Source of the DNA: Pseudomonadota bacterium
Lineage (GTDB): Bacteria > Desulfobacterota > Desulfobulbia > Desulfobulbales > SURF-16
Direction of reading: 5' to 3'
Length of the DNA stretch: 6,790 bases
Assembly (NCBI GenBank): GCA_030597865.1
Contig: JAUVQZ010000155.1
Span: forward strand, 1-6,790
A model generated the notes under the pieces. It was not told the origin of the DNA, made no database searches, and was given only the letters and a program-made list of their open reading frames with translations. Both the position numbers and the translations under genes were made by a program. This document shows positions 1 through 5,573 of this stretch, piece by piece; the first letter of the stretch is position 1, and every line of letters starts with the position of its first letter.

Positions 1-63
1 GGGTATCTTGAAAAACTAGATATTTCGGAGTCTGCGCTTACCTGTTCGAGGACAAGGAACGGT

Positions 64-138
64 GAAAATAAAAAGCACCCCAAGGGTATTTCCTACGGGC
101 ACGCAGCATATTGATCATATGCGAGCATTTTTATTTTC
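64..138. repeat. Inverted repeat with A/T-rich arms enclosing repeat modules
   Basis: GAAAATAAAAA at 64-74 is the exact reverse complement of TTTTTATTTTC at 128-138, giving an 11-base stem. The 53 bases between the arms include the GCACCCCAAGGGTATT word and a smaller perfect hairpin, GCATAT-TGATC-ATATGC, at 106-122. As RNA this would be a closed, branched structure. As DNA it could be the body of a small palindromic element. No function is known to me. Confidence 0.55.
106..122. repeat. Small perfect hairpin (6-base stem, 5-base loop)
   Basis: GCATAT (106-111) pairs with ATATGC (117-122) around the loop TGATC. It lies inside the larger A/T-armed inverted repeat, so the two could fold together. 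No T-run follows on either strand, so it does not look like a terminator. Confidence 0.5.
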
Positions 139-152
139 GAAGTCCGGGCTTA

Positions 153-179
153 TCTGCCGTGACGCAGTAATCGGGCAGA
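153..179. repeat. Short hairpin next to repeat copy I
   Basis: TCTGCC at 153-158 can pair with GGCAGA at 174-179 around a 15-base loop. It begins within the second 18-base module. The stem is short, so this could be chance, but it extends the structured block covering about 64-179. Confidence 0.3.
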
Positions 180-306
180 ATAGCAGTTTTGCAAGGTAGC
201 CATAAGATCCAGGCGGCTTTCCCATCACACCTCAGCAGCTAAAAAGAACAACGAGCAGCGGCCCCTGTAAGTGATACTTGTTCAATTTTATTTTTTTTGC
301 CAAAAT

Positions 307-335
307 TTGCGCCCAAACCTTTTGTAATTTATAAT
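307..335 (+). promoter_or_regulatory. Possible sigma-70 type promoter ahead of the rodZ-like gene
   Basis: TATAAT at 330-335 is a perfect -10 hexamer. TTGCGC at 307-312 would be a weak -35 (only TTG matches) at the ideal 17-base spacing. A T-rich tract at 285-298 lies just upstream and could help polymerase binding. Transcription from here would leave a leader of about 340 bases containing the strong hairpin at 489-529. The region is A/T-rich, so a chance TATAAT is quite possible. Confidence 0.35.
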
Positions 336-421
336 AAAATAGTTATCTTACCAGTATTGATTTTCTCAATACAACCTACGGACCTCGTCAGTAATGAGAT
401 ATTTTGTTCTAGATCTTCGTC

Positions 422-528
422 AGCGCAGACTCCAGGGCAGGCGGGAAAATCCCCTGAAAGAGGTGAGAGGGGCATGGGACACTCCGGGTGCACCCCTCAA
501 GGGGCATTAAAAAGAACCCTTGGGGTGC
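422..528 (-). repeat. Composite intergenic repeat, copy II (inverted, partial)
   Basis: On the minus strand this stretch repeats both modules of copy I in the same order. ACCCTTGGGGTGC at 516-528 is the reverse complement of the first 13 bases of the 16-base word at 75-90. AGCGCAGACTCC at 422-433 is the exact reverse complement of 27-38. The spacing between modules is larger than in copy I (82 bases against 47), so either insertion or strong divergence separates them. Confidence 0.55.
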
Positions 529-529
529 A
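489..529. repeat. Strong hairpin in the rodZ leader
   Basis: TGCACCCC (489-496) pairs with GGGGTGCA (522-529), and AAGGG (499-503) pairs with CCCTT (517-521). This gives 13 base pairs with a two-base bulge (497-498) and a 13-base loop (504-516). It is the most stable small structure I see in the window. It is built from one intact and one altered inverted copy of the GCACCCCAAGGGT repeat word. No T-run follows on either strand, so an intrinsic terminator is not supported. A processing or leader structure is possible. Confidence 0.6.
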
Positions 530-680
530 TAGGGTTGATATCGGGGTCTCCAGACGCATTTTACCCTACCCCACAGGGCTAAATTTTCGAACATAACACC
601 CAGAGATCGTCGAACGGTTGAGCCGTCCCACTGGCCGAAAAAACAATTATTCAAGGTAGCCTTATTCTACAAGGGATCAC

Positions 681-1757
681 ATGACCCAGGCAAACAGCAA
701 CAAAACATGGTCTGCACATGCTGAAGATGCAGATGCGGATACCAGTCAATCCCTGGGCTCCTATTTTCAACGTGAACGGCAGAAAAAACAACAGACCATT
801 CAAGAGGTTGCAGAGGCTACCTGTATTGCCCAAGAAAACCTGAAGGCACTTGAGGCAGGCGACAGAAACCGTCTACCCGTTGCCGTTTTCACCAAGGGCT
901 TTGTCAAAATTTATGCCGCCCACCTTGGTCTTAATCAGGCTGAAATCCAAGAACGATTCAACAGTGAATGGGGAGCTGTCGCCAGTACTACACCCGAAAT
1001 TCTCTCCGGGGAAAGCATGGCCGAGTCTTCGCCCTTTTTTCTCTCCTTTCGTTTCTACCTCCTCCTCTTTGTCATTGCCCTGCTCATGGGTCTTGCCTAT
1101 TTTTTCTTTCAGGCCGATGCCCCCCCCTCTCCTACCGCCTTGACCACAGTTTCGCCTGCCGCTGAACCGCGTGATCAACAGCTTATTGTAAAAAAAGTGG
1201 CGCTGAAACAAGCAGAGAAGATCTCCACTGCCCCCAGCCAGGAAACGCTGCTGATCTCACCGCAATCGGCCGGAAAAATTGCCATGGAGGAGGACCAATC
1301 ACGCCACGATGTGCCCCGAGACCAGGCAGGCACCGAGGGCGATAATCACAGCCAAATAAAAGCTGCCACGGTTAGCCCAGACAGCCCCATTAAAGCTGAC
1401 CATGCCCACAAGACCACCTCCCCAGGTGCTGCCTCCCACCCTGCCCCGTCCCCTGTCAGCCATAACAACTCTGCCCCGGAGATCGATCAACCTCCACCGT
1501 CCATTTTACAATCCGTCAATCTCCACATCCGCTTTCTCAAGAAGACGCGCATCGCCATCGCCCAGGATGACGGGCAGCTTGAAAAATACATCTTTGCCCC
1601 TGGAGAGGAGAGCAGCTGGCAGGCGGCCAGCCATATCACCCTCCATGTCGATACAGCTGATGCCGTGGAGTTGACCCTGAACGGGTCCCCCATCACCGTT
1701 GAAGACAGCATTGGTGGGCCGCTTGCCATAACTCTTCCCAGCGATATTACCCGCTGA
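681..1757 (+). CDS. rodZ: RodZ-like membrane-anchored helix-turn-helix protein
   Basis: The 358-residue protein has the RodZ layout. A cytoplasmic Cro/CI-like helix-turn-helix domain spans about residues 24-95, with the family-typical segments TIQEVAEAT, LKALEAGD and GFVKIYAAHLG. One membrane helix (about 119-143) follows, then a long Pro/Ser/Ala/His-rich linker (about 145-275) and a C-terminal DUF4115-type beta domain (about 280-355). In characterised bacteria RodZ links MreB to the wall-elongation machinery; that role is inferred here. The ATG at 681 has AAGGG at 671-675, five bases upstream. The stop is two bases before the recO start, so the genes are probably cotranscribed. An eight-C run (1120-1127) lies just after the membrane helix. 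The alternative is a generic HTH membrane protein of the same family. Confidence 0.82.
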   Translation: MTQANSNKTWSAHAEDADADTSQSLGSYFQRERQKKQQTIQEVAEATCIAQENLKALEAGDRNRLPVAVFTKGFVKIYAAHLGLNQAEIQERFNSEWGAVASTTPEILSGESMAESSPFFLSFRFYLLLFVIALLMGLAYFFFQADAPPSPTALTTVSPAAEPRDQQLIVKKVALKQAEKISTAPSQETLLISPQSAGKIAMEEDQSRHDVPRDQAGTEGDNHSQIKAATVSPDSPIKADHAHKTTSPGAASHPAPSPVSHNNSAPEIDQPPPSILQSVNLHIRFLKKTRIAIAQDDGQLEKYIFAPGEESSWQAASHITLHVDTADAVELTLNGSPITVEDSIGGPLAITLPSDITR

Positions 1758-1759
1758 CA

Positions 1760-2515
1760 ATGGCCAGCCACGAGACCGAGGCCGTGGTCTTGAAGATCTT
1801 CGACCATGGTGAATCTGACAAGATTATCACCTTTTTCACCTCTGATTTCGGCAAAATCACGGCCATTGCCAAGGGTGCCAAAAGAAGCAAAAAACGTTTT
1901 GTGGGTAAACTTGAGCTTTTTAACCATCTCCAGATCCTTATTGCCGACAATAAGTTCTCATCCCTCTTTCGGGTTGACGAGGCAGAACTCCTTAACCCCT
2001 TTCCACCTCTTCGCATGGATTATGAACGTTTTGTCTGTTCAACCCTGGCCAGCGAACTTATCCTAAACTGGACCGCTGACCATGATCAGGACGAAAACCT
2101 CTTCCATCTCCTGACCTGGACCTATGGCCAGCTCACAAAAAATGCCCCAAAGCCCACCCTGCTTCTTTTCCAGCTCCACCTTCTTACCCTGCTGGGCTTT
2201 CACCTCCACCTCTCCTCCTGCTCCCAATGCGGCGCAGAGGTAAGTATATCAAGAAATTTCTCTTTCTTTTCACCGAAAAACGGTGTGGTGTGCTCCACAT
2301 GTTTTTCCCTTCAGGAGGGTCAATCAGCCAATATCCCCCTGTCCCTGGGAACCATAAGACTTCTGGAAAAGGCCCGCCAGCTCACCATTGACAAATGGCC
2401 CCGGCTCCATTTCTCCAAACAGTCCCTCAAGGAGTCCATTGCCCTCTTTCAGAGCCATAATGCCTTCCTGCTCCAACGGGATATCCTTTCCTGGAGGGAG
2501 CTTCACAGCCTCTGA
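1760..2515 (+). CDS. recO: DNA repair protein RecO
   Basis: RecO binds single-stranded DNA and SSB and helps RecR load RecA at gaps in the RecFOR recombination pathway. The 251-residue length is normal for the family. The N-terminus (about 1-80) is the OB-fold, opening with the typical ETEAVVLKIFDHGESDKIITFFT pattern (positions 1769-1837), then GKITAIAKGAKRSKKR and a basic stretch. A helical domain follows, with a zinc-finger-like pair CxxC (C154, C157) and CxxC (C178, C181), present in many but not all RecO proteins. The ATG at 1760 follows the rodZ stop by two bases and has no clear Shine-Dalgarno of its own, so translational coupling to rodZ is likely. The identification is by recognised sequence pattern, without a database search. 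Confidence 0.93.
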   Translation: MASHETEAVVLKIFDHGESDKIITFFTSDFGKITAIAKGAKRSKKRFVGKLELFNHLQILIADNKFSSLFRVDEAELLNPFPPLRMDYERFVCSTLASELILNWTADHDQDENLFHLLTWTYGQLTKNAPKPTLLLFQLHLLTLLGFHLHLSSCSQCGAEVSISRNFSFFSPKNGVVCSTCFSLQEGQSANIPLSLGTIRLLEKARQLTIDKWPRLHFSKQSLKESIALFQSHNAFLLQRDILSWRELHSL

Positions 2516-2593
2516 GACCGGCCCTTGACAGAGAGGGCAGGTGTATATATTTTTCCCTTTCAACATGTCAGGACTCCCATAACAAAACATCCC

Positions 2594-3613
2594 ATGGCCA
2601 AGATACAGTTTCCACCATACACCCTGCAATGGCTCGGCTTAGCAACCGGATTGACCCTGCTTGGCCTGGCCCTTATTGTCACCATGACCACGCGCCAGGA
2701 AATCCCGGTTCAGCAGGTCCACCCTCCCCTGACCATACAGGGCAAGCATGTCCCCTTCACTGCCCCGCCCAAAAGACTCACGGTGTCCTCAGCCCGTGAG
2801 GTCTGGGATTATTATGAGAAGATCAGTTTCACCATGGCAAACCTGGAGGCAGGCCATGTTGACGTGCCCCGTATCTACCTGACCAACATCATTAATACCT
2901 GGGCAAAAGACGAAACCGTTACCTTTAAGAAATCCCTCTTTTACCGGACCATGTTGCCCCTCATTCTGCGGGTCAATGAACTCATTGCCAATGAACGGCA
3001 TAGATTGTCCGAACTTCTCACCAAGAAAAAAGAAAGCTCCCTTACACCACCGGAAATGCAGTGGCTACGGGAGCTTGCCGTTGAATACCGGGTGCTAAAC
3101 CGTTCATACCGTGGCAGGGTAACAGATCAGCACCTCGAGACCCTCCTACGCAGGGTCGATATCATCCCGACCTCCATGGCCCTGGGCCAGGCCGCCTATG
3201 AAAGCGCCTATGCCACCTCCCGTTTTGCCATGGAGGGCAATGCCCTTTTCGGCCAATGGCGCTGGGGAAGCGGCCTCCTTCCAGCCGAGCAACGGGGCGG
3301 ACTTGGCGACTATCGAATTGCTGATTTTGCCACACCGCTGGATTCCATGGCTGCCTTTGCCAAAAATCTCAACACCAATAGGGCCTATATGGGATTTAGG
3401 ATGATGCGAAGCGACCTGCGAAACAGGGAAGAACCCCTGGACGGCTATACCTTGGCGGCAGGGCTGGTAAATTACTCGGAAAAAGGGGAAGCCTACGTCG
3501 AGACCCTGCGCCAGATAATCAGCCAAAACAATCTGGGCCTCTTGGACAACGTCAAGCTCGGTAGCGGCCAGCCCATCAGTCTAAGTCCGACCTGGTCTGA
3601 CGAGGAAGGATAA
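2594..3613 (+). CDS. Membrane-anchored Bax/FlgJ-type peptidoglycan glucosaminidase
   Basis: This protein probably cleaves the glycan strands of peptidoglycan outside the inner membrane. From the ATG at 2594 it has 339 residues: a short basic N-terminus, one hydrophobic helix (about 12-31, signal anchor), a helical middle region and a glucosaminidase domain. The domain starts near residue 188 with VDIIPTSMALGQAAYESAYA; E203 aligns with the catalytic glutamate of FlgJ/Bax enzymes. The NALFGQW, FATPLDSMAAFAKNLNTN and GLVNYSEKGEAYVETLRQII segments resemble E. coli Bax. The frame stays open back to a TTG at 2525, which would add 23 residues. I prefer the ATG because it gives a normal signal anchor, although neither start has a well-placed ribosome site. 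It lies 78 bases after recO on the same strand. Confidence 0.85.
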   Translation: MAKIQFPPYTLQWLGLATGLTLLGLALIVTMTTRQEIPVQQVHPPLTIQGKHVPFTAPPKRLTVSSAREVWDYYEKISFTMANLEAGHVDVPRIYLTNIINTWAKDETVTFKKSLFYRTMLPLILRVNELIANERHRLSELLTKKKESSLTPPEMQWLRELAVEYRVLNRSYRGRVTDQHLETLLRRVDIIPTSMALGQAAYESAYATSRFAMEGNALFGQWRWGSGLLPAEQRGGLGDYRIADFATPLDSMAAFAKNLNTNRAYMGFRMMRSDLRNREEPLDGYTLAAGLVNYSEKGEAYVETLRQIISQNNLGLLDNVKLGSGQPISLSPTWSDEEG

Positions 3614-3629
3614 AAGGATACATTGCAGA

Positions 3630-3784
3630 CTAGTACAGTGTAAACTTTAAATCTTTGTATAGGCGTTTAGCTGTTTAGGCTATTAGGGGTGCATGGGCTT
3701 ATGTCTAGCAAACCTAACAGCCTAAACCGCTAACAACCTGAAGAGTGACACAGGTGCGAAGATTAAAGGTTTACTATGCACTAG
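3630..3784. repeat. Long imperfect inverted repeat between the convergent bax-like and korC genes
   Basis: This covers the whole gap between the convergent operons. The outer arms 3630-3655 and 3759-3784 match as inverted copies at 21 of 26 positions. The inner arms 3669-3692 and 3708-3731 match at 20 of 24, around a 15-base loop, and pairing extends two bases further outward. The right end includes the TAG stop of korC (3781-3783). Such a structure could end transcription from both sides, but no U-tract follows either stem. The inner arm contains TTAGCTGTTTAGGCT (3667-3681), repeated exactly at 4412-4426 beyond korC. It looks like a small non-autonomous palindromic element of about 155 bases. 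No transposase or target duplication was identified. Confidence 0.7.
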
Positions 3785-4377
3785 CCCGTGGCATCGCCAT
3801 AGACATCTTCCAGGGGAATGGAGCGCGGCAGCTTGCTGAGATCAACCCCTTCAGCCGCCTTTATCCCGACAAGAAGGGCCTGCTGGTTGAGTTCGCGAAA
3901 CTTCTCCGGCACCCTGGCCAGCACCGCCTTTTCCACACTCTCCAACGAGACCTTGCCACATAATTTTGCCACTGCGCCCACGGCAACAATATTGGCAACA
4001 ATCTCCTTGCCAAGGTCCCGGGCCATGGCAGTAAAGGGCAGGGAGATGGCCCGGCTTGTCGGGGTTTGCTCCACAAAGGTGGAGTCCACCACCAGCAGAC
4101 CGTTTGGCTCAAAATCATAAAAATAATCATCCAAGGCAGCCTGGTTCATGGCCAGCAGGCAATCCATCTTGACCACCTTGGGATAATCAATCTCCTTGCT
4201 GCTGATAATCAGCTCAGCCTTTGAGTTGCCACCCCGGGACTGGGGGCCGTAGCTCTGGGTCTGGCAGACATGGAAACCATCATACACCCCGGCGGCCTCG
4301 GCCATGATAACAGCGGCGGTAATCACCCCCTGGCCACCTGAGCCACCAAAACGTATCTCGTAACGATCCTTTTCCAT
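3781..4377 (-). CDS. korC: 2-oxoacid:ferredoxin oxidoreductase, gamma subunit
   Basis: The 198-residue protein is the gamma subunit of a 2-oxoglutarate-type ferredoxin oxidoreductase, a cytoplasmic enzyme interconverting 2-oxoglutarate, CoA and oxidised ferredoxin with succinyl-CoA, CO2 and reduced ferredoxin. It opens with IRFGGSGGQGVITAA (residues 8-22, carrying the family GxGGQG motif) and continues with QTQSYGPQSRGGNSKAE (about 39-55), both typical of this subunit. Length is usual for the family. The ATG at 4377 has GAGGG about nine bases upstream. Its stop lies in the right arm of a long inverted repeat. It is the last gene of the operon and is separated from korB by an unusually long repeat-filled gap, so its expression may be partly uncoupled. 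The specific substrate cannot be fixed from sequence alone. Confidence 0.92.
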   Translation of the reverse strand: MEKDRYEIRFGGSGGQGVITAAVIMAEAAGVYDGFHVCQTQSYGPQSRGGNSKAELIISSKEIDYPKVVKMDCLLAMNQAALDDYFYDFEPNGLLVVDSTFVEQTPTSRAISLPFTAMARDLGKEIVANIVAVGAVAKLCGKVSLESVEKAVLARVPEKFRELNQQALLVGIKAAEGVDLSKLPRSIPLEDVYGDATG

Positions 4378-4408
4378 ACTCTTTTACCCTCGCCGTACAC
4401 TATTTAGC

Positions 4409-4612
4409 GTATTAGCTGTTTAGGCTGTAGGTGCCCGCAGGAGATAAGCGTAGACTTCGAATACCCTTGGGGTGCCATGAGGTGAAGATGATTTGTAGCC
4501 TTTTCTCTGTTTTTCAAGCTCTGTTGGTCATGAGCCTTGTTGTAATAGATGATACAAGATTCTTCCCCACGTTTTTACTAACGGCCTTTAGCCTAAACAA
4601 CCTAACAGATAC
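4409..4612. repeat. Inverted repeat pair in the korB-korC gap (TTAGCTGTTTAGGCT family)
   Basis: The left arm, 4409-4431, contains TTAGCTGTTTAGGCT (4412-4426), identical over 15 bases to 3667-3681. The right arm, 4585-4612, contains AGCCTAAACA (4590-4599), the exact reverse complement of the arm core TGTTTAGGCT (4417-4426). Flanking TTAG/CTAA words also match with a one-base gap. Between the arms are about 150 bases that include repeat copy III. The layout resembles a small palindromic insertion element of about 200 bases with no coding capacity. Confidence 0.6.
4431..4475 (-). repeat. Composite intergenic repeat, copy III
   Basis: Read on the minus strand, this has three modules end to end: GCACCCCAAGGGTATT (4460-4475, identical to 75-90), CGAAGTCTACGCTTATCT (4442-4459) and TCCTGCGGGCAC (4431-4442, 11 of 12 with 91-102). 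In copy I the first and third modules are directly adjacent and the 18-base module lies 35 bases beyond the third. The same words are therefore arranged differently, as if rearranged or inserted. It sits within the inverted repeat pair at 4409-4612. Confidence 0.72.
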
Positions 4613-4664
4613 CCCCGGCCAAGATTTTTCAACCCTCATTTCTGACAAAGATCATCGCAGCGGG

Positions 4665-5561
4665 TTAATATTCGTCATCCCGGTCCGGCTCACATTTCAC
4701 CTCCGGTTCTTCCTCCACTGCAAAAACTTCATCACCAGCCCTGGCCCTGATTTTCCGATATTCTTCGCTGTAAAAAGGCTTCTTGACATTGGCAAGTACC
4801 CCGATGCTGAACTTACCGTCCATCTCCCCTTCACTCATCTTGGCTGCCTTGGTGACGCTGACCGCGTTTTCCTTCATCCATAGCTGATTTGCCACCGGAT
4901 CAGGCATATCATTCTGGCGTCCAAAATAGGTGTGGCAGTTTGAGATCACCTCAATAACGGCAAATCCCTTTTTCTCAACCCCCTGCTTGATCAGCTTATC
5001 GAGCTGGGGCACATGGTGCACTGTACCGCGGGCCACATAAGAGGCGCCGGCCGTCACAGCCAGTTCAGCAATGGAAAAGGCATGCTCGATATTACCGTAC
5101 ACGGCAGTGGTCGCCTTGGCCCCGTAAGGGGTGGTTGGCGAATACTGGCCACCGGTCATGCCATAAATCTGGTTATTAACGATGATGGCCGTGATATTGA
5201 GGTTCCGGCGGGCGGCATGGATGAAATGATTGCCGCCAATGGCCGTGGCATCACCATCCCCCATGACCGTGAGCACCGTGAGATCGGGATTGGCGAGCTT
5301 GATACCGGTGGCAAAGGTGAGGGCCCGGCCATGGGTGGTGTGCAGGGTATTAAAATCCACATAGGCAGGCATCCGGCCTGTACAGCCGATACCCGAGGCC
5401 AGGACAAGATCATCCTGGGGGATATCAAGGCTGGCAGTGGCCCTGATCAGAGAACCCAGGACAATACCCAGCCCGCAGCCTGGACACCAGACGTGGGGAA
5501 ACTGCATATCATGGCGTAAAAAATCGTGGCGGACCTTTGCTGCGTGTTCAACCATACCCAT
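4665..5561 (-). CDS. korB: 2-oxoacid:ferredoxin oxidoreductase, beta subunit (TPP-binding)
   Basis: This is the catalytic thiamine diphosphate subunit, which decarboxylates the 2-oxoacid and passes electrons to an iron-sulfur cluster. In the 298-residue protein, WCPGCG (25-30) supplies C26 and C29. C60 in SGIGCTGR and C208 in EVISNCHT complete the four cysteines expected for the [4Fe-4S] cluster, with spacing like that of characterised enzymes. The TPP/Mg signature is GDGDATAIGGNHF (101-113) with NNQIYGMTGGQ (129-139). The C-terminus is strongly acidic (EVFAVEEEPEVKCEPDRDDEY). Two starts are close: the ATG at 5561 lies only three bases after GAGG, while the ATG at 5555 lies nine bases after it and fits better, which would remove two residues. 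It follows korA by 12 bases. Confidence 0.95.
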   Translation of the reverse strand: MGMVEHAAKVRHDFLRHDMQFPHVWCPGCGLGIVLGSLIRATASLDIPQDDLVLASGIGCTGRMPAYVDFNTLHTTHGRALTFATGIKLANPDLTVLTVMGDGDATAIGGNHFIHAARRNLNITAIIVNNQIYGMTGGQYSPTTPYGAKATTAVYGNIEHAFSIAELAVTAGASYVARGTVHHVPQLDKLIKQGVEKKGFAVIEVISNCHTYFGRQNDMPDPVANQLWMKENAVSVTKAAKMSEGEMDGKFSIGVLANVKKPFYSEEYRKIRARAGDEVFAVEEEPEVKCEPDRDDEY

Positions 5562-5573
5562 AATCCTCAGCCA

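Larger units (their letters stand above)
26..155 (+). repeat. Composite intergenic repeat, copy I
   Basis: This block holds two related 18-base words, CGGAGTCTGCGCTTACCT at 26-43 and CGAAGTCCGGGCTTATCT at 138-155, spaced 112 bases apart. Between them lie GCACCCCAAGGGTATT (75-90) and TCCTACGGGCAC (91-102). The 16-base word is identical to the reverse complement of 4460-4475, about 4.4 kb away. The 18-base words each match the reverse complement of 4442-4459 at 15 of 18 positions. The window opens with GGGTAT, which could be the end of a further copy, but that cannot be confirmed. The repeat family was not recognised by name. Confidence 0.7.
1..680. other. Non-coding region upstream of the rodZ-like gene, rich in repeats and hairpins
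   Basis: No reading frame here is convincing. The longest (409-654 on the minus strand, 297-596 on the plus strand) are short, overlap each other and run through inverted repeats. The stretch contains several copies of two short repeat modules that reappear in the korB-korC gap. It also has hairpins at 106-122, 153-179 and 489-529, an A/T-rich inverted repeat (64-74 with 128-138), a T-rich run at 285-298 and a possible promoter near 307-335. The ten-base word CAAGGTAGCC occurs at 192-201 and again at 652-661, just before the rodZ-like gene. No tRNA or rRNA pattern was seen. The upstream neighbour lies outside the window. Confidence 0.7.
4378..4664. other. Long repeat-filled gap between korB and korC
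   Basis: The gap is 287 bases, whereas korA-korB are 12 bases apart and korA overlaps its upstream neighbour. It contains an inverted repeat pair (4409-4431 with 4585-4612) and repeat copy III (4431-4475). Only the ribosome site of korC, near 4386-4391, is otherwise evident. No convincing gene was seen on either strand: an open frame covers part of it on the plus strand but runs on into korB antisense. No clear promoter for korC was found. Confidence 0.7.

Noticed and set aside
26..155. CRISPR array
   Set aside because: Repeats are degenerate, differently spaced and inverted relative to each other, with no regular spacer length and no cas genes.
119..199. Short ATG frame of 26 codons beginning in the small hairpin
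   Set aside because: It lies entirely in repeat sequence, has no ribosome binding site and no recognised peptide.
285..298. T-rich run as the tail of an intrinsic terminator from the upstream neighbour
   Set aside because: Only a four-base stem (AAGT/ACTT) could be found just ahead of it, too weak to support a terminator.
297..596. Plus-strand open frame of 99 codons in the upstream gap
   Set aside because: Its start is not ATG in good context, the product is low in recognisable pattern, and it overlaps the promoter candidate, hairpin and repeats.
409..654. Minus-strand open frame of 81 codons in the upstream gap
   Set aside because: It runs through repeat modules and the strong hairpin, has no recognised domain and no clear ribosome site. 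It looks like a chance frame in repeat DNA.
3667..3733. Integron attC-like site suggested by GTTAGG/CCTAAC words
   Set aside because: The ordered core and inner sites of attC could not be laid out, there is no integrase in view and no cassette array; the words fit a general palindromic repeat better.
4431..4883. Plus-strand open frame of 150 codons
   Set aside because: Over 200 bases are antisense to korB and the rest lies in repeat sequence; the translation shows no family resemblance.
5013..5519. Plus-strand open frame of 168 codons
   Set aside because: It is entirely antisense to the well-supported korB; a shadow of codon bias.
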